This document shows positions 8,556 to 20,440 of a DNA stretch of 64,000 bases, in pieces. The stretch's first letter is position 1, and each line of letters opens with the position of its first letter. This DNA is from Hymenobacter oligotrophus. GTDB lineage: Bacteria; Bacteroidota; Bacteroidia; Cytophagales; Hymenobacteraceae. The position numbers and the translations under genes were made by a program. The stretch covers positions 1,798,001-1,862,000 of the forward strand of contig NZ_CP032317.1 of assembly GCF_003574965.1 (NCBI RefSeq), in the 5' to 3' direction. A model generated the notes under the pieces. The model saw only the letters and a program-made list of their open reading frames with translations. It made no database searches and was not told the DNA's origin.

Positions 8556-9749
8556 CTAGGGCGCCGGCCGGCTGGTTTGGTGCGGGGCCTCCAACGGCTG
8601 CACCGGCCGCATGCGGCAAAAATGCGCCACCCGAATCATACGCGCGGCCGGGTATACCAGCCACAGGGCCAGCAGCCACACCACCCAACGCCGGCGGGCG
8701 GCCACTCCGCAAACTACCGTGGCCAGCACCAGCAGCACCGGGCCGTACACCACGGCGCAGTAACGCTCCACATCGTACACGTTGCCCGCGCTGCGGCTGG
8801 CCACGGTGGTTGCTATGTGAATGAGCAAGTAAACGACTACGGCAACGCTCAGCTGCCGCACCAACCGGTGGCTTTGCTGCCAACCCAGGTACAGCAAGCC
8901 CGCCAGCGCCCCGAGCAAAAGCACCAGAAACACCCAATGTTTGGGCCACTCGGCTTGGTGCACCGGCACCATCCAACGCACTAGTACGTAGCCGTAGTCG
9001 GCCAAGGCTTCGCGCATGCCTTGCCAGCCTTTGTTGCGGTAAAACTCGGGGTACGGCGCTACTATCCGGGCGTAAATCAGCCAAGCCAAAGCCGCTAAGC
9101 CGCAGGCTGCACCGTGCAGCAGCAAGGCCGGCCGCCGGCGCTTCCAAGCATTGGGGTAAGCCAGCAACAAGCCGAGGCCCATGCCCACCAGCAGAAACAA
9201 CCCCGAGGTGCGCTGCAGCGGCAGCAGCACCCCCAGCACGGTAGCGGCCAACAACCACCTAGGACCATTGTGCTGCAGGTATTGGTGCAGAGAAACCACG
9301 TACAGCCCAAACAGCAAGCCAAATACCGGTTCCGACCACACAAACTTGGCCGTGGCCAGCCAGGGCGTGGCGCAAGCCAATGCCAGTGTAAAAACCACAG
9401 TCACTGCGCGCTTAGGCACCACCTGCCAGCCCAACCAGCTCCAAGCACCTAGGCAGCCCAGTAAGCTCAGGCCATTCAGCACGCCCACCCAATTTTTTAG
9501 GTGGCCCACGCCGGGCGCCAGCAGCACGGGGTACAACGGGCCCCACCAGCAATACGCCGAGCCATCGGGGTTTAGCAGGCGGCCTTGCGCGGCAAAGCTG
9601 CGGGCTGCCGATATGTAGTAACGCGAGTCGGAGGTGGTGCCGGGGCCGGGCCAGTAGGCATAGGCAAACAGGCCCAGCAACCAGCCCGCTGCCAGCAAGC
9701 CAATCACGAGCCTTCCGGCACTACCCCTCGTCAGCTGTGGCTGCTGCAT
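8556..9749 (-). CDS. polytopic membrane protein, GT-C glycosyltransferase-like
   Basis: A 397-aa integral membrane protein with about ten hydrophobic segments. The first periplasmic loop after TM1 contains DSRYYISAARSFAAQGRLL, the D-x-x-Y pattern seen in GT39/PMT-like (GT-C) enzymes that use polyprenyl-phosphate sugars. WWGPLYPVLLAP is also typical of that superfamily. Donor and acceptor are unknown. It ends head-to-tail with folK (1 bp apart) and starts about 60 bp from the end of fabD, with fabD's terminator in between. The functional call is by architecture only. Confidence 0.7.
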   Translation of the reverse strand: MQQPQLTRGSAGRLVIGLLAAGWLLGLFAYAYWPGPGTTSDSRYYISAARSFAAQGRLLNPDGSAYCWWGPLYPVLLAPGVGHLKNWVGVLNGLSLLGCLGAWSWLGWQVVPKRAVTVVFTLALACATPWLATAKFVWSEPVFGLLFGLYVVSLHQYLQHNGPRWLLAATVLGVLLPLQRTSGLFLLVGMGLGLLLAYPNAWKRRRPALLLHGAACGLAALAWLIYARIVAPYPEFYRNKGWQGMREALADYGYVLVRWMVPVHQAEWPKHWVFLVLLLGALAGLLYLGWQQSHRLVRQLSVAVVVYLLIHIATTVASRSAGNVYDVERYCAVVYGPVLLVLATVVCGVAARRRWVVWLLALWLVYPAARMIRVAHFCRMRPVQPLEAPHQTSRPAP

Positions 9750-9769
9750 GCACCTAGGGCAAAAAGCAA

Positions 9770-9794
9770 AAGAGCCGGCGGCGGGCCGGCTCTT
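9770..9794 (-). terminator. rho-independent terminator of fabD
   Basis: A perfect 10-bp stem (9770-9779 with 9785-9794) with a 5-nt loop. On the minus strand it is followed by TTTGCTTTTTG, directly downstream of the fabD stop at 9810. Confidence 0.75.
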
Positions 9795-9809
9795 GCTGTA
9801 ATCGAAAGC

Positions 9810-10694
9810 TTACTGAGCCGAAGCGGTAGCGGCCTGCGGCGAAATCTTTTTCACCAAGCCTTGCAGCACCTTGCCGGGGCCGCACTCCACAAACTCGGCG
9901 GCGCCGTCCTGCGTCATGCGCTGCACCGACTGCGTCCAGCGCACCGGAGCGGTGAGTTGGCTGATCAGGTTCTGGCGAATTTCGTCGGGGTTGGTGTGCG
10001 GGGCAGCGTCTACGTTCTGGTACACGGCGCAACGGCCCGCACTGAAGGTGGTACGGCCAATGGCTTCGGCCAGCGCCGCCTCCGCCGATTGCATCAGCGG
10101 CGAGTGGAAGGCCCCGCCCACCGGCAGCGGCAGAGCGCGCTTGGCGCCGGCGGCCTTCAGGGCTTCGCAAGCCTGCTCGATGCCCAGTTTCGAGCCGCTG
10201 ATTACCAGCTGGCCGGGGCAGTTGTAGTTGGCCGCTACCACCACGTTGCCGCCCTGCGTGATTTCCTGGCAGATGCGCTCCACCGCGGCATCGTCGAGGC
10301 CCAGGATGGCGGCCATGGTGCCGGGCTGCTCTTCGCAGGCCGCTTGCATGGCTTGGGCACGGCGGGCTACCAGTTGCAGCGCGTCTTCAAACTGCAGCAC
10401 CCCCGCCGCTACCAGCGCCGAAAACTCACCTAGGGAGTGGCCGGCTACCATATCGGGCTGCAAGCCGGGCGTGGCCACAAACTGCGCCACCGAGTGCACA
10501 AAGATGGCCGGCTGCGTTACGTCGGTGCGGCGCAGGTCTTCGTCGGAACCCGCAAACATGATATCCGTGAGCGAGAAGCCCAGAATTTCGTTGGCTTGCA
10601 GCATCAGGCGCTTGGCCTCGGCGTTTTGCTCGAAAAGCTCGCGGCCCATGCCCGTAAACTGGCTGCCCTGGCCGGGGAATACTACTGCTTTCAT
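9810..10694 (-). CDS. fabD: malonyl-CoA:ACP transacylase
   Basis: FabD loads malonyl groups from CoA onto acyl carrier protein for fatty-acid synthesis. The N-terminal VVFPGQGSQFTGMG, the nucleophile motif GHSLGE (about residue 93), the R-R-A-Q-A-M arginine segment (substrate carboxylate binding) and the catalytic-His region GGAFHSPLM (about residue 200) are all present. I take the ATG at 10694 (MKAVVFPG) rather than a TTG one codon earlier. It is a single gene with its own terminator and is not next to the other fab genes. Confidence 0.96.
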   Translation of the reverse strand: MKAVVFPGQGSQFTGMGRELFEQNAEAKRLMLQANEILGFSLTDIMFAGSDEDLRRTDVTQPAIFVHSVAQFVATPGLQPDMVAGHSLGEFSALVAAGVLQFEDALQLVARRAQAMQAACEEQPGTMAAILGLDDAAVERICQEITQGGNVVVAANYNCPGQLVISGSKLGIEQACEALKAAGAKRALPLPVGGAFHSPLMQSAEAALAEAIGRTTFSAGRCAVYQNVDAAPHTNPDEIRQNLISQLTAPVRWTQSVQRMTQDGAAEFVECGPGKVLQGLVKKISPQAATASAQ

Positions 10695-10920
10695 CAAGAG
10701 GGAAATGCGATGGAAGAAACGGTGGCGGGCGCGCGGCCCGGTTTAGCAGCGGCTAAACAGGCCGCAAGGTGCGCAATCAGGGCCTTATGCGCAAAACCCA
10801 TAGGGCGGCCCTGGGTGCCGGGGCGCGGTTTTGCCCGCGGCACCTAGGGCCGGTGCGGCGCGGGGCTTGCTCGGCTGCCTGCTTCGCACGTGCGCCCGGG
10901 GCACCTAGGGCCAGCACAAA

Positions 10921-10951
10921 AAACGGGCTGCCGATAATCGGCAGCCCGTTT
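10921..10951 (-). terminator. rho-independent terminator of the secreted 954-aa protein gene
   Basis: 15-bp arms (10921-10935 with 10937-10951) read from the minus strand, followed by TTTTTTG. It lies 23 bp past the stop of the gene ending at 10974. Confidence 0.8.
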
Positions 10952-10973
10952 CTGGAATACTCGCTAAAGGTCG

Positions 10974-13838
10974 TTAGCGCATCAGCTCTACCCAGCCTTT
11001 AAACGTGCGGGTGGTGCGCTTGAGGTCGGCAAACTCCACCTCGAGCAGGTAGTAGTAAGTGCCGGCCGAGGCGCGTGCCCCGGTGTCGCCGCCTTCGTTG
11101 CCGCGGCCGCCGCCGCCGTTCCACAAGGTTAGGTCGCTCGAGGCATTGCCTTCGTACACCTTCGCGCCCCAACGGTTAAAGATCTGCACCTTGGCACGGG
11201 TTACCGGGCTGGCGAAGATGGGCTTGAACGTGTCGTTGCGGCCGTCGCCGTTGGGCGTGAAGATGTTCGGCAGCACAAAAATCTGGCAGTTGTCCTGGCA
11301 CTCGATGTTGCTTTGCGCGCTCGAGGTACCAGCCGAGTCGACGGCAATTACTGCGTAGCAGCCCGCCGCCGAGGCTAGGTTGCGGTGCACAAAGCTTTGC
11401 ACCGGCGTGCGCCCGATTTCGGAAAACTCGCCCTCTTCGGTGGGCCGGAACAGCACGCGGTAGAAGGCAATGTTGCGGCCGCAGTCGGCCGGGGTATTAC
11501 CCAGCGTCCAGCGCAGGTAGTTGTTGTAGCGGGCCTGCCCACCGCGGGGCAAAGTGGCCGCTACGCTGTCGCAGTTGATGGGCCGCAGCGTAAGCACCGG
11601 CGGGCACGGAATGGAGGCCAGCGCCACGCACCGAACCTGGCTTTTGTTGATGAGGTTGCTGGGCAAGTTGGGCGCCCCGTAGGTACCCACGGTTTCCACG
11701 TAGTAGCAGTACGTCTGGTTTTTGCGCAGCGGCTGGGCCGTGGTGCCACGGTCGGTAAAAGTGCCGCCGGTGCGCGTTACCACGGTGTCGGCAATAAGCG
11801 TAAAGGCCGTAGCGCCCGGGTTGCGGCGGTAAATGCGCGTGCGTTGCTGGCTGTTGTCCCAGGGCACGTTGTACGTCCAGTTCAGCTTAATGCTGTTGCC
11901 TACGGCATTGGCCACGCCGTTGAGGCGCACGCTGCTAGCCGGCCCCGCATTCTCGACGATGGCCGCGGAGTTGGGCTGCGTCGAAACGTTGCTGAAGAAC
12001 TCGAGCCGGTACGTGAAGGCTTTGGTCTCGGTGTCGAGGCCGCTGTCTACATACACCGTGTCGTTCAGGTTGTTGATGGTGCTTACCAGCGTGTAGCTGC
12101 CGGTGGCCGGGTTCTGGCCCTCGCCGCGGAACAAGCGGTAGCCCACCGGCGGGTTGAAGCCCGACGAGCTGGCCGGCTTGGTCCACTTCACGGTAATCTG
12201 GCCGTTGGCTACTTCGGTGCGGTCGACGGTAACGTTGGTGAACAACGCCGCTCTTCCTTCCAGCTTTACACAAACTTCCTGCGAGGCAATGCTGGCCCCG
12301 CCTGCCGGGCGCGGAAACTCGGCGTAGATGCGGTAGCAGTAGGTTTTGCCCCGCTCCAGGCCGCGGCCAGCGTTGTCGTCGGTAAAGGAAACCACGTTGC
12401 TGGCCACCGAGCCAATTTGGGTATAGCCGGCGCTGGCCGGTATGCCGGTTTCGCAAGGCCCGGGCCGGAACGATGAAGTATTCTCCTTGCGGAAGATGAG
12501 AATGCGCGAAGCATTGCTGCAGATGTACCGGTCCCAGTTGAGCACAACGGAGCCGCCCTGCGGCCTGCCTGCTAGGTTGGCCGGCGGCGGCCCTACCACC
12601 GTGATGCGCCAAGGCCGCTCGTCGATCAGCGGCGAAATAGCTCCCGGCGGCTGGTCCTGCACCTTAAATACTACCTGCGTGGGGTCGGAGGCAACATCGG
12701 AGCAGCTAGTGGTCCATTGGAAGGTGCCGGCCACGTAGCCGGGCCGGCTAATGGTTTGCCGAAACGTAGCGGGCGGAAAAATCCCGCCGAACGCCTGCAG
12801 CTGCATGGTGTGGTTGTCGGGGTCGGTGCCGGTGATGGTGCGCGTAATGGTGGCGCCGGCAATTACGCAGGTATCGCGCGGCACAAACACGGTGGGGCGC
12901 TGGTTGTTGGAGGCAACTACCGTAATCTGCATGTCGCGAATTACCTCGCCGATGATGCGGCGGCCGCCGTTGGCGTCGCGGCGCCACTCCGTTACAATAA
13001 AGGCCACGTTGTAATCGCCGAGGCCGCGCGGGCTGGGCGCGTTCCAAACCAATTGGCCGGTGCGGGGGTCAATCACCAAAATGGCCGGCTCTCCCTCCTG
13101 CGCCGCAGGCGGCCCGGAGTAGCGCACCTGCACTCCGCCCGGCGACACACTTTGCTCGTTGGGGTAGGCATAGCCGGGCACGGGCGTTGGCTGAGGCCGG
13201 TTGCGGTTGGTGGTAGCCGTGGTAATGCCTACCACACCGCGGGGCTCGCGCTGGCACACCACCAAGCGGTACGAAAGCGAGTCGCCGTCGGGGTCGGAGG
13301 CGGCGGGGTTGTGCAAAAACACCTGCGAAGCCGTGGCCCGATCGACGGCCGGCGCATTAAGCACCGGCGAACTGTTGGCCCCCAAAATGGGGTCGATGGT
13401 GATGCGGGTGTGGATGTAGAAATTTTGCGCATCCGAGGCCTGCATGTTCCGGATGCCGGTGGCCCGGTTCTCACCAATGAAGCTTACAAAGTAGCTACCC
13501 GGTGCATTATAGGTATGCTCGAAATTGTAAACGTTGCGCAGAATGTCGTTGCCAATATTGGTACGGCTGGATACCGTAATGGCATTTACGCCACTCGTGG
13601 TACCATCTCCATAAAATATCGTTTCGGTTTCATCGGCCGACGCCTGCGAGCGGGAGTCGGTGTAGATGATCATCTGAAAAATGATGCGCAGCGGGTTGTT
13701 AGGGTCGGCGCGGGCCTGGATGTCGCCGGCCCGAATGTGCGTGGCCATTGCCTGCCCGGCAACCAGCCACAGCGCAACGAGCGTCAGGAATGTGGCGAGC
13801 CCACGAGAAGCCCGGCAATTAAGTAGCGGAAGCGTCAT
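10974..13838 (-). CDS. secreted protein with T9SS type-B (gliding-motility) C-terminal domain
   Basis: A 954-aa exported protein. Signal peptide: LATFLTLVALWLVAGQAMA, cleaved near residue 32. The following domains are beta-rich: cadherin/Ig-like repeats at about residues 35-420 (with SDPDGDSLSYRL and GTDPDNHTMQLQ calcium-type motifs), then fibronectin-III-like repeats to about 800. The last ~90 residues carry the conserved NIFTPNGDGRNDTFKP and FNRWGAKVYEG motifs, ending in FKGWVELMR. This is the type IX secretion type-B sorting domain. The protein should therefore be exported through the T9SS to the cell surface or medium; its ligand is unknown. No porU/sov-type genes are in the window. Confidence 0.9.
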   Translation of the reverse strand: MTLPLLNCRASRGLATFLTLVALWLVAGQAMATHIRAGDIQARADPNNPLRIIFQMIIYTDSRSQASADETETIFYGDGTTSGVNAITVSSRTNIGNDILRNVYNFEHTYNAPGSYFVSFIGENRATGIRNMQASDAQNFYIHTRITIDPILGANSSPVLNAPAVDRATASQVFLHNPAASDPDGDSLSYRLVVCQREPRGVVGITTATTNRNRPQPTPVPGYAYPNEQSVSPGGVQVRYSGPPAAQEGEPAILVIDPRTGQLVWNAPSPRGLGDYNVAFIVTEWRRDANGGRRIIGEVIRDMQITVVASNNQRPTVFVPRDTCVIAGATITRTITGTDPDNHTMQLQAFGGIFPPATFRQTISRPGYVAGTFQWTTSCSDVASDPTQVVFKVQDQPPGAISPLIDERPWRITVVGPPPANLAGRPQGGSVVLNWDRYICSNASRILIFRKENTSSFRPGPCETGIPASAGYTQIGSVASNVVSFTDDNAGRGLERGKTYCYRIYAEFPRPAGGASIASQEVCVKLEGRAALFTNVTVDRTEVANGQITVKWTKPASSSGFNPPVGYRLFRGEGQNPATGSYTLVSTINNLNDTVYVDSGLDTETKAFTYRLEFFSNVSTQPNSAAIVENAGPASSVRLNGVANAVGNSIKLNWTYNVPWDNSQQRTRIYRRNPGATAFTLIADTVVTRTGGTFTDRGTTAQPLRKNQTYCYYVETVGTYGAPNLPSNLINKSQVRCVALASIPCPPVLTLRPINCDSVAATLPRGGQARYNNYLRWTLGNTPADCGRNIAFYRVLFRPTEEGEFSEIGRTPVQSFVHRNLASAAGCYAVIAVDSAGTSSAQSNIECQDNCQIFVLPNIFTPNGDGRNDTFKPIFASPVTRAKVQIFNRWGAKVYEGNASSDLTLWNGGGGRGNEGGDTGARASAGTYYYLLEVEFADLKRTTRTFKGWVELMR

Positions 13839-14015
13839 ATAGCTAATCCGTTAGAAGCGTCGGCGAGAAGCGAAGAAGATGCGGAAAATTCCTTGATCAA
13901 CCTAACAAAAACCATACTAGTTGGGTTACTAAAATGGTACGATGAGTGTAACGGTTCAACAGCCTAGGTGGTTTGGCCTGCTTCCGAGCTTAATTACTGT
14001 TCGGCTTAGGTTACA

Positions 14016-14046
14016 TTGTTTCGTAGCGGGTCGGGCAGTACCTTTG
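14016..14046 (+). promoter_or_regulatory. Bacteroidota-type promoter of sdhCAB
   Basis: TTG (14016-14018), 20 nt, TACCTTTG (14039-14046): an exact -7 element with a good -33. The predicted start near 14052 leaves a leader of about 35 nt before sdhC. Confidence 0.75.
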
Positions 14047-14086
14047 ACCGGTACAACCCCCCATTTTCTCACCCTTTCGTTCCCCT

Positions 14087-14826
14087 ATGAGTTGGCTTAG
14101 CAAAGCGCTTACCAGCAGCATTGGCCGCAAAATCGTCGTGGCCGTCACGGGTTTGTTCCTGTGCTCGTTCCTCGTCGTTCACTTGGTTGGCAACCTACAG
14201 TTGTTCAAGAACGACGGCGGTGTTGCTTTCAACATTTACTCCCACTTCATGGGCACCAACCCCGTCATTCGGGTGATGGAAATTGTGTTGGTGGCCGGTT
14301 TCGTTTTTCACATCTACGAAACCTACATGCTCACTGCCCGCAACAAAGCCGCCCGCGGTGCCCAGGGCTACGTAGTAAACCACAACGAGCAGAACTCGCC
14401 CTGGCAGTCGCGTAACATGGGTTTGCTGGGTACCATCATCCTGATTTTCCTACTGGTACACCTGTACAATTTCTTTTACCGGGCGCGCTTCGGCGAGCTG
14501 GACCCGGACATTAACAACAACGACGACTTGTTCACGCTGGTGGCTTCGTCGTTTAAGCAGTGGTGGTACGTGGTGCTGTACGTGGCCGCGCAAATTGCAT
14601 TGGGCTTTCACTTGGTGCACGGCTTCAAAAGCGCCTTCCAGACCCTAGGGCTCACCCACCGCAAGTACACCCCGGCCATTACCTACGCCGGGTACGCCTT
14701 CGCCATTTTGGTAGCGGCGGGCTTCGCCGTCATGCCGCTGTACTTCTACTTTCTGACCGACGACAACTATCAGCCTGTGTGGGCCGTGAAGCCGTTGGTG
14801 GACACCATTAACCTCGCGCTCAACTA

Positions 14827-14827
<1 letters not shown>
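14087..14827 (+). CDS. sdhC: succinate dehydrogenase cytochrome b subunit
   Basis: The 246-aa membrane anchor of the Bacteroidota-type succinate:menaquinone oxidoreductase. It has about five transmembrane helices with histidines suited to heme b ligation (for example in [30 protein letters not shown] and [17 protein letters not shown]). A single fused anchor subunit is typical of this type, with no separate sdhD. The gene overlaps sdhA by one base (TAATG), so translation is probably coupled. Confidence 0.95.
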
Positions 14828-16761
<1,934 letters not shown>

Positions 16762-16851
16762 GGTTATAGGGCTTAGGGATTTTGGGGTTAGATTCGTACC
16801 CCTCCCTGCCCTAATACCTACGTTCCTAAGATCTAATACCTCAGAAATAAA

Positions 16852-17637
16852 ATGGCCGGTAATAACCCGAATGCCAAACCCATGAATCTTACCCTGCGCG
16901 TGTGGCGGCAGCGCAACCGCAACAGCGGCGGTAATCTGGTTGACTACCAGGTACGCGACATTTCGCCGGAAATGTCGTTCCTGGAAATGCTTGACGTACT
17001 AAACGAAGACCTGCTTCACAAAGGCGAGGAGCCGGTTGCTTTCGACCACGACTGCCGCGAGGGCATTTGCGGCTCGTGCAACCTGTTCATCAACGGCCGC
17101 GCCCACGGCCCCGAGCCGGGCACCACGACTTGCCAGTTGCACATGCGCAAGTTCAGCGACGGCGACACCATCGTTATCGAGCCCTGGCGCGCGGCGGCAT
17201 TCCCCGTGAACAAAGACCTGAGCGTTGACCGCTCGGCCTTCGACCGGATTATTCAGGCCGGTGGCTATGTGTCGGTAAACACCGGCGGCGTACCCGATGC
17301 CAACGAAATTCCGATTCCGAAGAACATTGCCGACCGTGCATTCGACGCCGCTACCTGCATTGGTTGCGGTGCTTGCGTAGCGGCATGCAAAAATGCTTCG
17401 GCTATGCTGTTCGTATCGGCTAAGGTGTCGCAGCTCGCGCTGTTGCCCCAAGGCCAGGTAGAACGCAAAACCCGCGTGGAGAACATGGTAGCGCAGATGG
17501 ACAAGGAAGGCTTCGGCGCTTGCTCAAACATCGGCTCGTGCGCAGCGGAGTGCCCAGTGGGCATCTCGCTCGAGAACATTGCCATCCTGAACCGCGAGTT
17601 CCTGAACGCCAAGGCAACTTCCAATAACCTTGCGTAG
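16852..17637 (+). CDS. sdhB: succinate dehydrogenase iron-sulfur subunit
   Basis: A 261-aa electron-transfer subunit linking FAD to the membrane quinone site. The [2Fe-2S] cysteines are in [15 protein letters not shown] and the downstream TTCQLHM. The C-terminal ferredoxin-like part has [17 protein letters not shown] and [16 protein letters not shown] for the [4Fe-4S] and [3Fe-4S] clusters. It ends the sdhCAB operon, just before a strong terminator. Confidence 0.98.
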   Translation: MAGNNPNAKPMNLTLRVWRQRNRNSGGNLVDYQVRDISPEMSFLEMLDVLNEDLLHKGEEPVAFDHDCREGICGSCNLFINGRAHGPEPGTTTCQLHMRKFSDGDTIVIEPWRAAAFPVNKDLSVDRSAFDRIIQAGGYVSVNTGGVPDANEIPIPKNIADRAFDAATCIGCGACVAACKNASAMLFVSAKVSQLALLPQGQVERKTRVENMVAQMDKEGFGACSNIGSCAAECPVGISLENIAILNREFLNAKATSNNLA

Positions 17638-17665
17638 CACTTAGCAGTTAAGTGCTGCGAAAGCG

Positions 17666-17697
17666 GAAAAGCGAAACGGCCCTCCGTTTCGCTTTTC
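17666..17697 (+). terminator. rho-independent terminator of sdhCAB
   Basis: A perfect 14-bp stem (17666-17679 with 17684-17697), 4-nt loop, followed by TTTT. Confidence 0.85.
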
Positions 17698-17776
17698 TTT
17701 TGCCCCTACCTCACCTGCCGAGCAATGCGGCTCGCCCCACTACCTAGGGCTTGCAGCATTGCGGCCGGCAACACGC

Positions 17777-18319
17777 ATGGCCCCTACCCCAATGATTACC
17801 ATTATCGCCGGTACCAACCGGCCCCGTTCGCGGGCGCGTCGGCTGAGCAGCCTGTACGCCGCTACGCTGCAAAGCCTGGACGCCGAGGCGCAGGTGCTCG
17901 ACTTGGCCGAGTTGCCTGCTGATTTTATTTCGACCGCGCTCTACGAGCACGCCGGCCGCAACGACGCGTTCAACCGCTTGGCCGGCTTGGCTAGCCAAGC
18001 CGACAAGCTGGTGTTTGTGGTGCCCGAATACAATTGCTCGTTTCCGGGGGTACTGAAAGCGTTTATCGACGGCTTGCCCTACCCCGGCGGCATTCGCAAC
18101 AAAAAAGCAGCCTTAGTGGGTTTGTCGTCGGGCACGCAGGGAGGCTTGTTGGCCCTTACCCACTTAACCGACGTACTGATGTACCTAGGCACGGCGGTGC
18201 TGCCGTTGCGCGTGCGCCTGCCCAACATCGAGGAACACCTTACGCTTGAGGGCGAACTAAAGCACCCGTTGTTCCAGGAACTGCTGCGCCAACAGGCCGA
18301 GGAGCTGATCCGGTTTTAA
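17777..18319 (+). CDS. NAD(P)H-dependent FMN reductase family protein
   Basis: A 180-aa flavodoxin-fold protein of the NADPH-dependent FMN/azo-reductase family. The N-terminal IIAGTNRPRSRARRLSSLY is the FMN phosphate-binding loop. VFVVPEYNCSFPGVLKAFID is the diagnostic PEYN segment, and GLSSGTQGGLLALTHL forms the third binding loop. It probably reduces quinones or provides reduced flavin in the cytoplasm. I chose the ATG at 17777; the ATG at 17792 (MITIIAG) is equally plausible. It is monocistronic, downstream of the sdh terminator. Confidence 0.9.
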   Translation: MAPTPMITIIAGTNRPRSRARRLSSLYAATLQSLDAEAQVLDLAELPADFISTALYEHAGRNDAFNRLAGLASQADKLVFVVPEYNCSFPGVLKAFIDGLPYPGGIRNKKAALVGLSSGTQGGLLALTHLTDVLMYLGTAVLPLRVRLPNIEEHLTLEGELKHPLFQELLRQQAEELIRF

Positions 18320-18598
18320 GAAACCACACCTTGCCACGGAGCCGTTGCCAACTCGCGTATTCCTTCTTTTGAGCTCGGCCCGCTACGCGTTGTTTTGCCC
18401 TTTGGGTGGCCAGCAATACCTAGGGCGGCTTAGCTGCTTGTGGCATTAAGCAGACGCAGAAGCATAATTCGAACGTTGTAGCGTAGCCGATTGGTGCTAC
18501 ATTAAGCATTGCCGGCCATCTGCCTCTGGCAGCACACCATCAGCCCACGGCGCCCTAGGTAATCCGCGCGCAATTTGTAACAAACAGCCCTTGGTTAT

Positions 18599-19372
18599 AT
18601 GCGTTTCCGTACCGCAACTCCTGCTTTTGCCGCCCTGGTGCTGGCCATTGCCTCGCTGGTTTTTACGGCCTGCGGCAGCAAAAATAAGGCGCAGCCCAGC
18701 AAAGGCACATTGCAACTGCAATTCGAGAACGTAGTGGGCACGCAAGCCTTGGCCCTGGGCCAGACGTACACCACCGCCGACGGCGACCCGTTTACCGTAA
18801 GCAAGCTGAACTACTACATCAGCAACATTAGGCTTACCAAAGCCGATGGCAGCGAATGGGCCGAACCCGAAAGCTACCACCTGGTGAAGCACGACCAAAC
18901 CAGTACTCGCACCATTGCGCTGCAGCAGGTGCCCACCGGCAACTACACCGCCATCCGCTTTACCATCGGCGTAGATAGCACCCGCAACGTATCGGGTGCG
19001 CAAGCCGGCGCCCTCGATCCGTTGAACGACATGTTCTGGACGTGGAATACCGGCTACATTTTCCTGAAGCTGGAAGGCACTTCGCCGCGGGCGGCCAACG
19101 GGCAGCTCGTGTTCCATATCGGCGGGTTTCGGGCGCCTCACAACACCATCCGTACGGTGTCGCCGCCCTTGCCCGCGGGTGCGTTGCTGCAGGTACGCGC
19201 CGACAAAGCCGCAACGGTATACTACAAGGCCGATGTGCTGAAGCTGTTCAGCGGCCCCCACCCAGTTCGGTTTGCGGAACTTTCGAACACGATGGGCGGC
19301 GCGGCCGCGGTAAGGGTGGCCAACAACTACGCCGCGGGCATGTTTCGCATCGACCACGTGCACGCCGACTAA
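18599..19372 (+). CDS. MbnP-like copper-binding lipoprotein
   Basis: A 257-aa lipoprotein: signal residues 1-24, lipobox FTAC with C25. The rest matches the MbnP family: FTVSKLNYYISNIRL (about 65-79), the Trp-rich signature DMFWTWNTGYIFLKLEG (about 144-160, W147 and W149), FHIGGF with H173, and a C-terminal MFRIDHVHAD. In the methanotroph system, MbnP binds copper after its di-heme partner MbnH oxidises a tryptophan to kynurenine. The immediate downstream gene is an MbnH/MauG-like di-heme lipoprotein, which supports the same chemistry here. Which tryptophan would be modified is not decided by the sequence alone. Confidence 0.85.
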   Translation: MRFRTATPAFAALVLAIASLVFTACGSKNKAQPSKGTLQLQFENVVGTQALALGQTYTTADGDPFTVSKLNYYISNIRLTKADGSEWAEPESYHLVKHDQTSTRTIALQQVPTGNYTAIRFTIGVDSTRNVSGAQAGALDPLNDMFWTWNTGYIFLKLEGTSPRAANGQLVFHIGGFRAPHNTIRTVSPPLPAGALLQVRADKAATVYYKADVLKLFSGPHPVRFAELSNTMGGAAAVRVANNYAAGMFRIDHVHAD

Positions 19373-19384
19373 CCCAGGGCCGTT

Positions 19385-20440
19385 ATGCAACGCTTGGTGG
19401 CCGTTTTGTTGAGTGCCGCGCTGGCAGGCCTGCTCGTGGGCAGCTGCCGGCCCGATGCCGATTGGCAACCCGTACAGGAGTTGCCTGGCAGCGCGTTGCC
19501 AAGCCGCTTTCCGGCGCCTGCGTATGCGCCCGATCAAAATCCACCCGACCGCGCCGCGTTCGAGCTCGGCCGCAAACTGTTTTACGACGCGCGCCTGTCG
19601 CGCGATGGGAGCGTATCGTGCGGCTCGTGCCACCAGCAAACCCACGCCTTTGCCGACGCGGGCCACGCGCTTAGCCTCGGCGTGGGCGGCCGCCAGGGTA
19701 GCCGCAACACCCCGGCGCTGCAAAACCTGCGGTGGCGCCGTTCGCTGCTCTGGGACGGCGGCGTAGCCCACCTGGAAATGCTGCCACTGGCTCCGCTCGC
19801 CAACCCGGCCGAGATGAACGAAACGCTGCCCAACGTACTGCGCAAGCTGAATGCCGATGCCGACTACCGCCAGCGCTTTGCCCAGGCGTACGGCGCCGGG
19901 CCCATTGGCTCGCAGCAGTTTTTGAAAGCGCTGGCCCAGTTTCTGGCGGGCTTTACTTCGGCCAACTCGCGCTACGACCAGTACGTGCGCAACGAAAGCG
20001 ACGGCACCTTGGCGGCCCCAGAGGTGCGCGGGCTGTTGGTGTTCAAAGCCAACTGCGCCGGTTGCCACGCCACCGATTTGTTTACCGACGAGTCGTTTCG
20101 CAACAACGGCCTCGACCGTGGCTTCGCAGCCGATTCGGGACGGGCACACATTACCGGCCGCGCCGCCGACCGGGGCTTGTTTAAGGTGCCGAGCTTGCGC
20201 AACGTGGCCCGCACGGCGCCCTACATGCACGATGGCCGCTTTGGCACGCTGGAGCAGGTGCTCGATCATTATAACACCGGCGTGGTGGAGTCGCCTACCC
20301 TCGATCCGCAGCTACGCCGCCCCGGCGGCCGCCTAGGTATTGCGCTTACAGTTCAGCAAAAGAGCGACTTGCGGGCTTTCCTGCTCACGCTCACCGACGA
20401 GCAATTTCTCAACAACCCGCAGCTCGCGAAGCCTCGCTAA
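19385..20440 (+). CDS. di-heme cytochrome c peroxidase / MauG-MbnH-like lipoprotein
   Basis: A 351-aa exported lipoprotein (lipobox LVGSC, C21) with two c-heme sites, C79-G-S-C82-H83 and C224-A-G-C227-H228, and the family motifs LLWDGG (about 121-126) and APYMHDGRFGTLEQVLDHYN near the C-terminus. MauG-family enzymes oxidise protein tryptophans through high-valent heme; classical members reduce peroxide. Its gene starts 12 bp after the MbnP-like gene, so a functional pair is likely, with the MbnP-like protein as substrate. The start ATG at 19385 gives a good signal peptide. Confidence 0.9.
   Translation: MQRLVAVLLSAALAGLLVGSCRPDADWQPVQELPGSALPSRFPAPAYAPDQNPPDRAAFELGRKLFYDARLSRDGSVSCGSCHQQTHAFADAGHALSLGVGGRQGSRNTPALQNLRWRRSLLWDGGVAHLEMLPLAPLANPAEMNETLPNVLRKLNADADYRQRFAQAYGAGPIGSQQFLKALAQFLAGFTSANSRYDQYVRNESDGTLAAPEVRGLLVFKANCAGCHATDLFTDESFRNNGLDRGFAADSGRAHITGRAADRGLFKVPSLRNVARTAPYMHDGRFGTLEQVLDHYNTGVVESPTLDPQLRRPGGRLGIALTVQQKSDLRAFLLTLTDEQFLNNPQLAKPR

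Noticed and set aside
12717-13826. A 369-codon plus-strand frame over the secreted 954-aa protein gene.
   Set aside because: Antisense shadow produced by GC-rich third positions; no start context and no family motif.
18497-20269. A 590-codon minus-strand open frame opposite the MbnP-like and first peroxidase genes.
   Set aside because: The plus-strand genes carry signal peptides and heme motifs; the opposite frame is Arg/Ala/Gly/Val-rich without recognisable domains.
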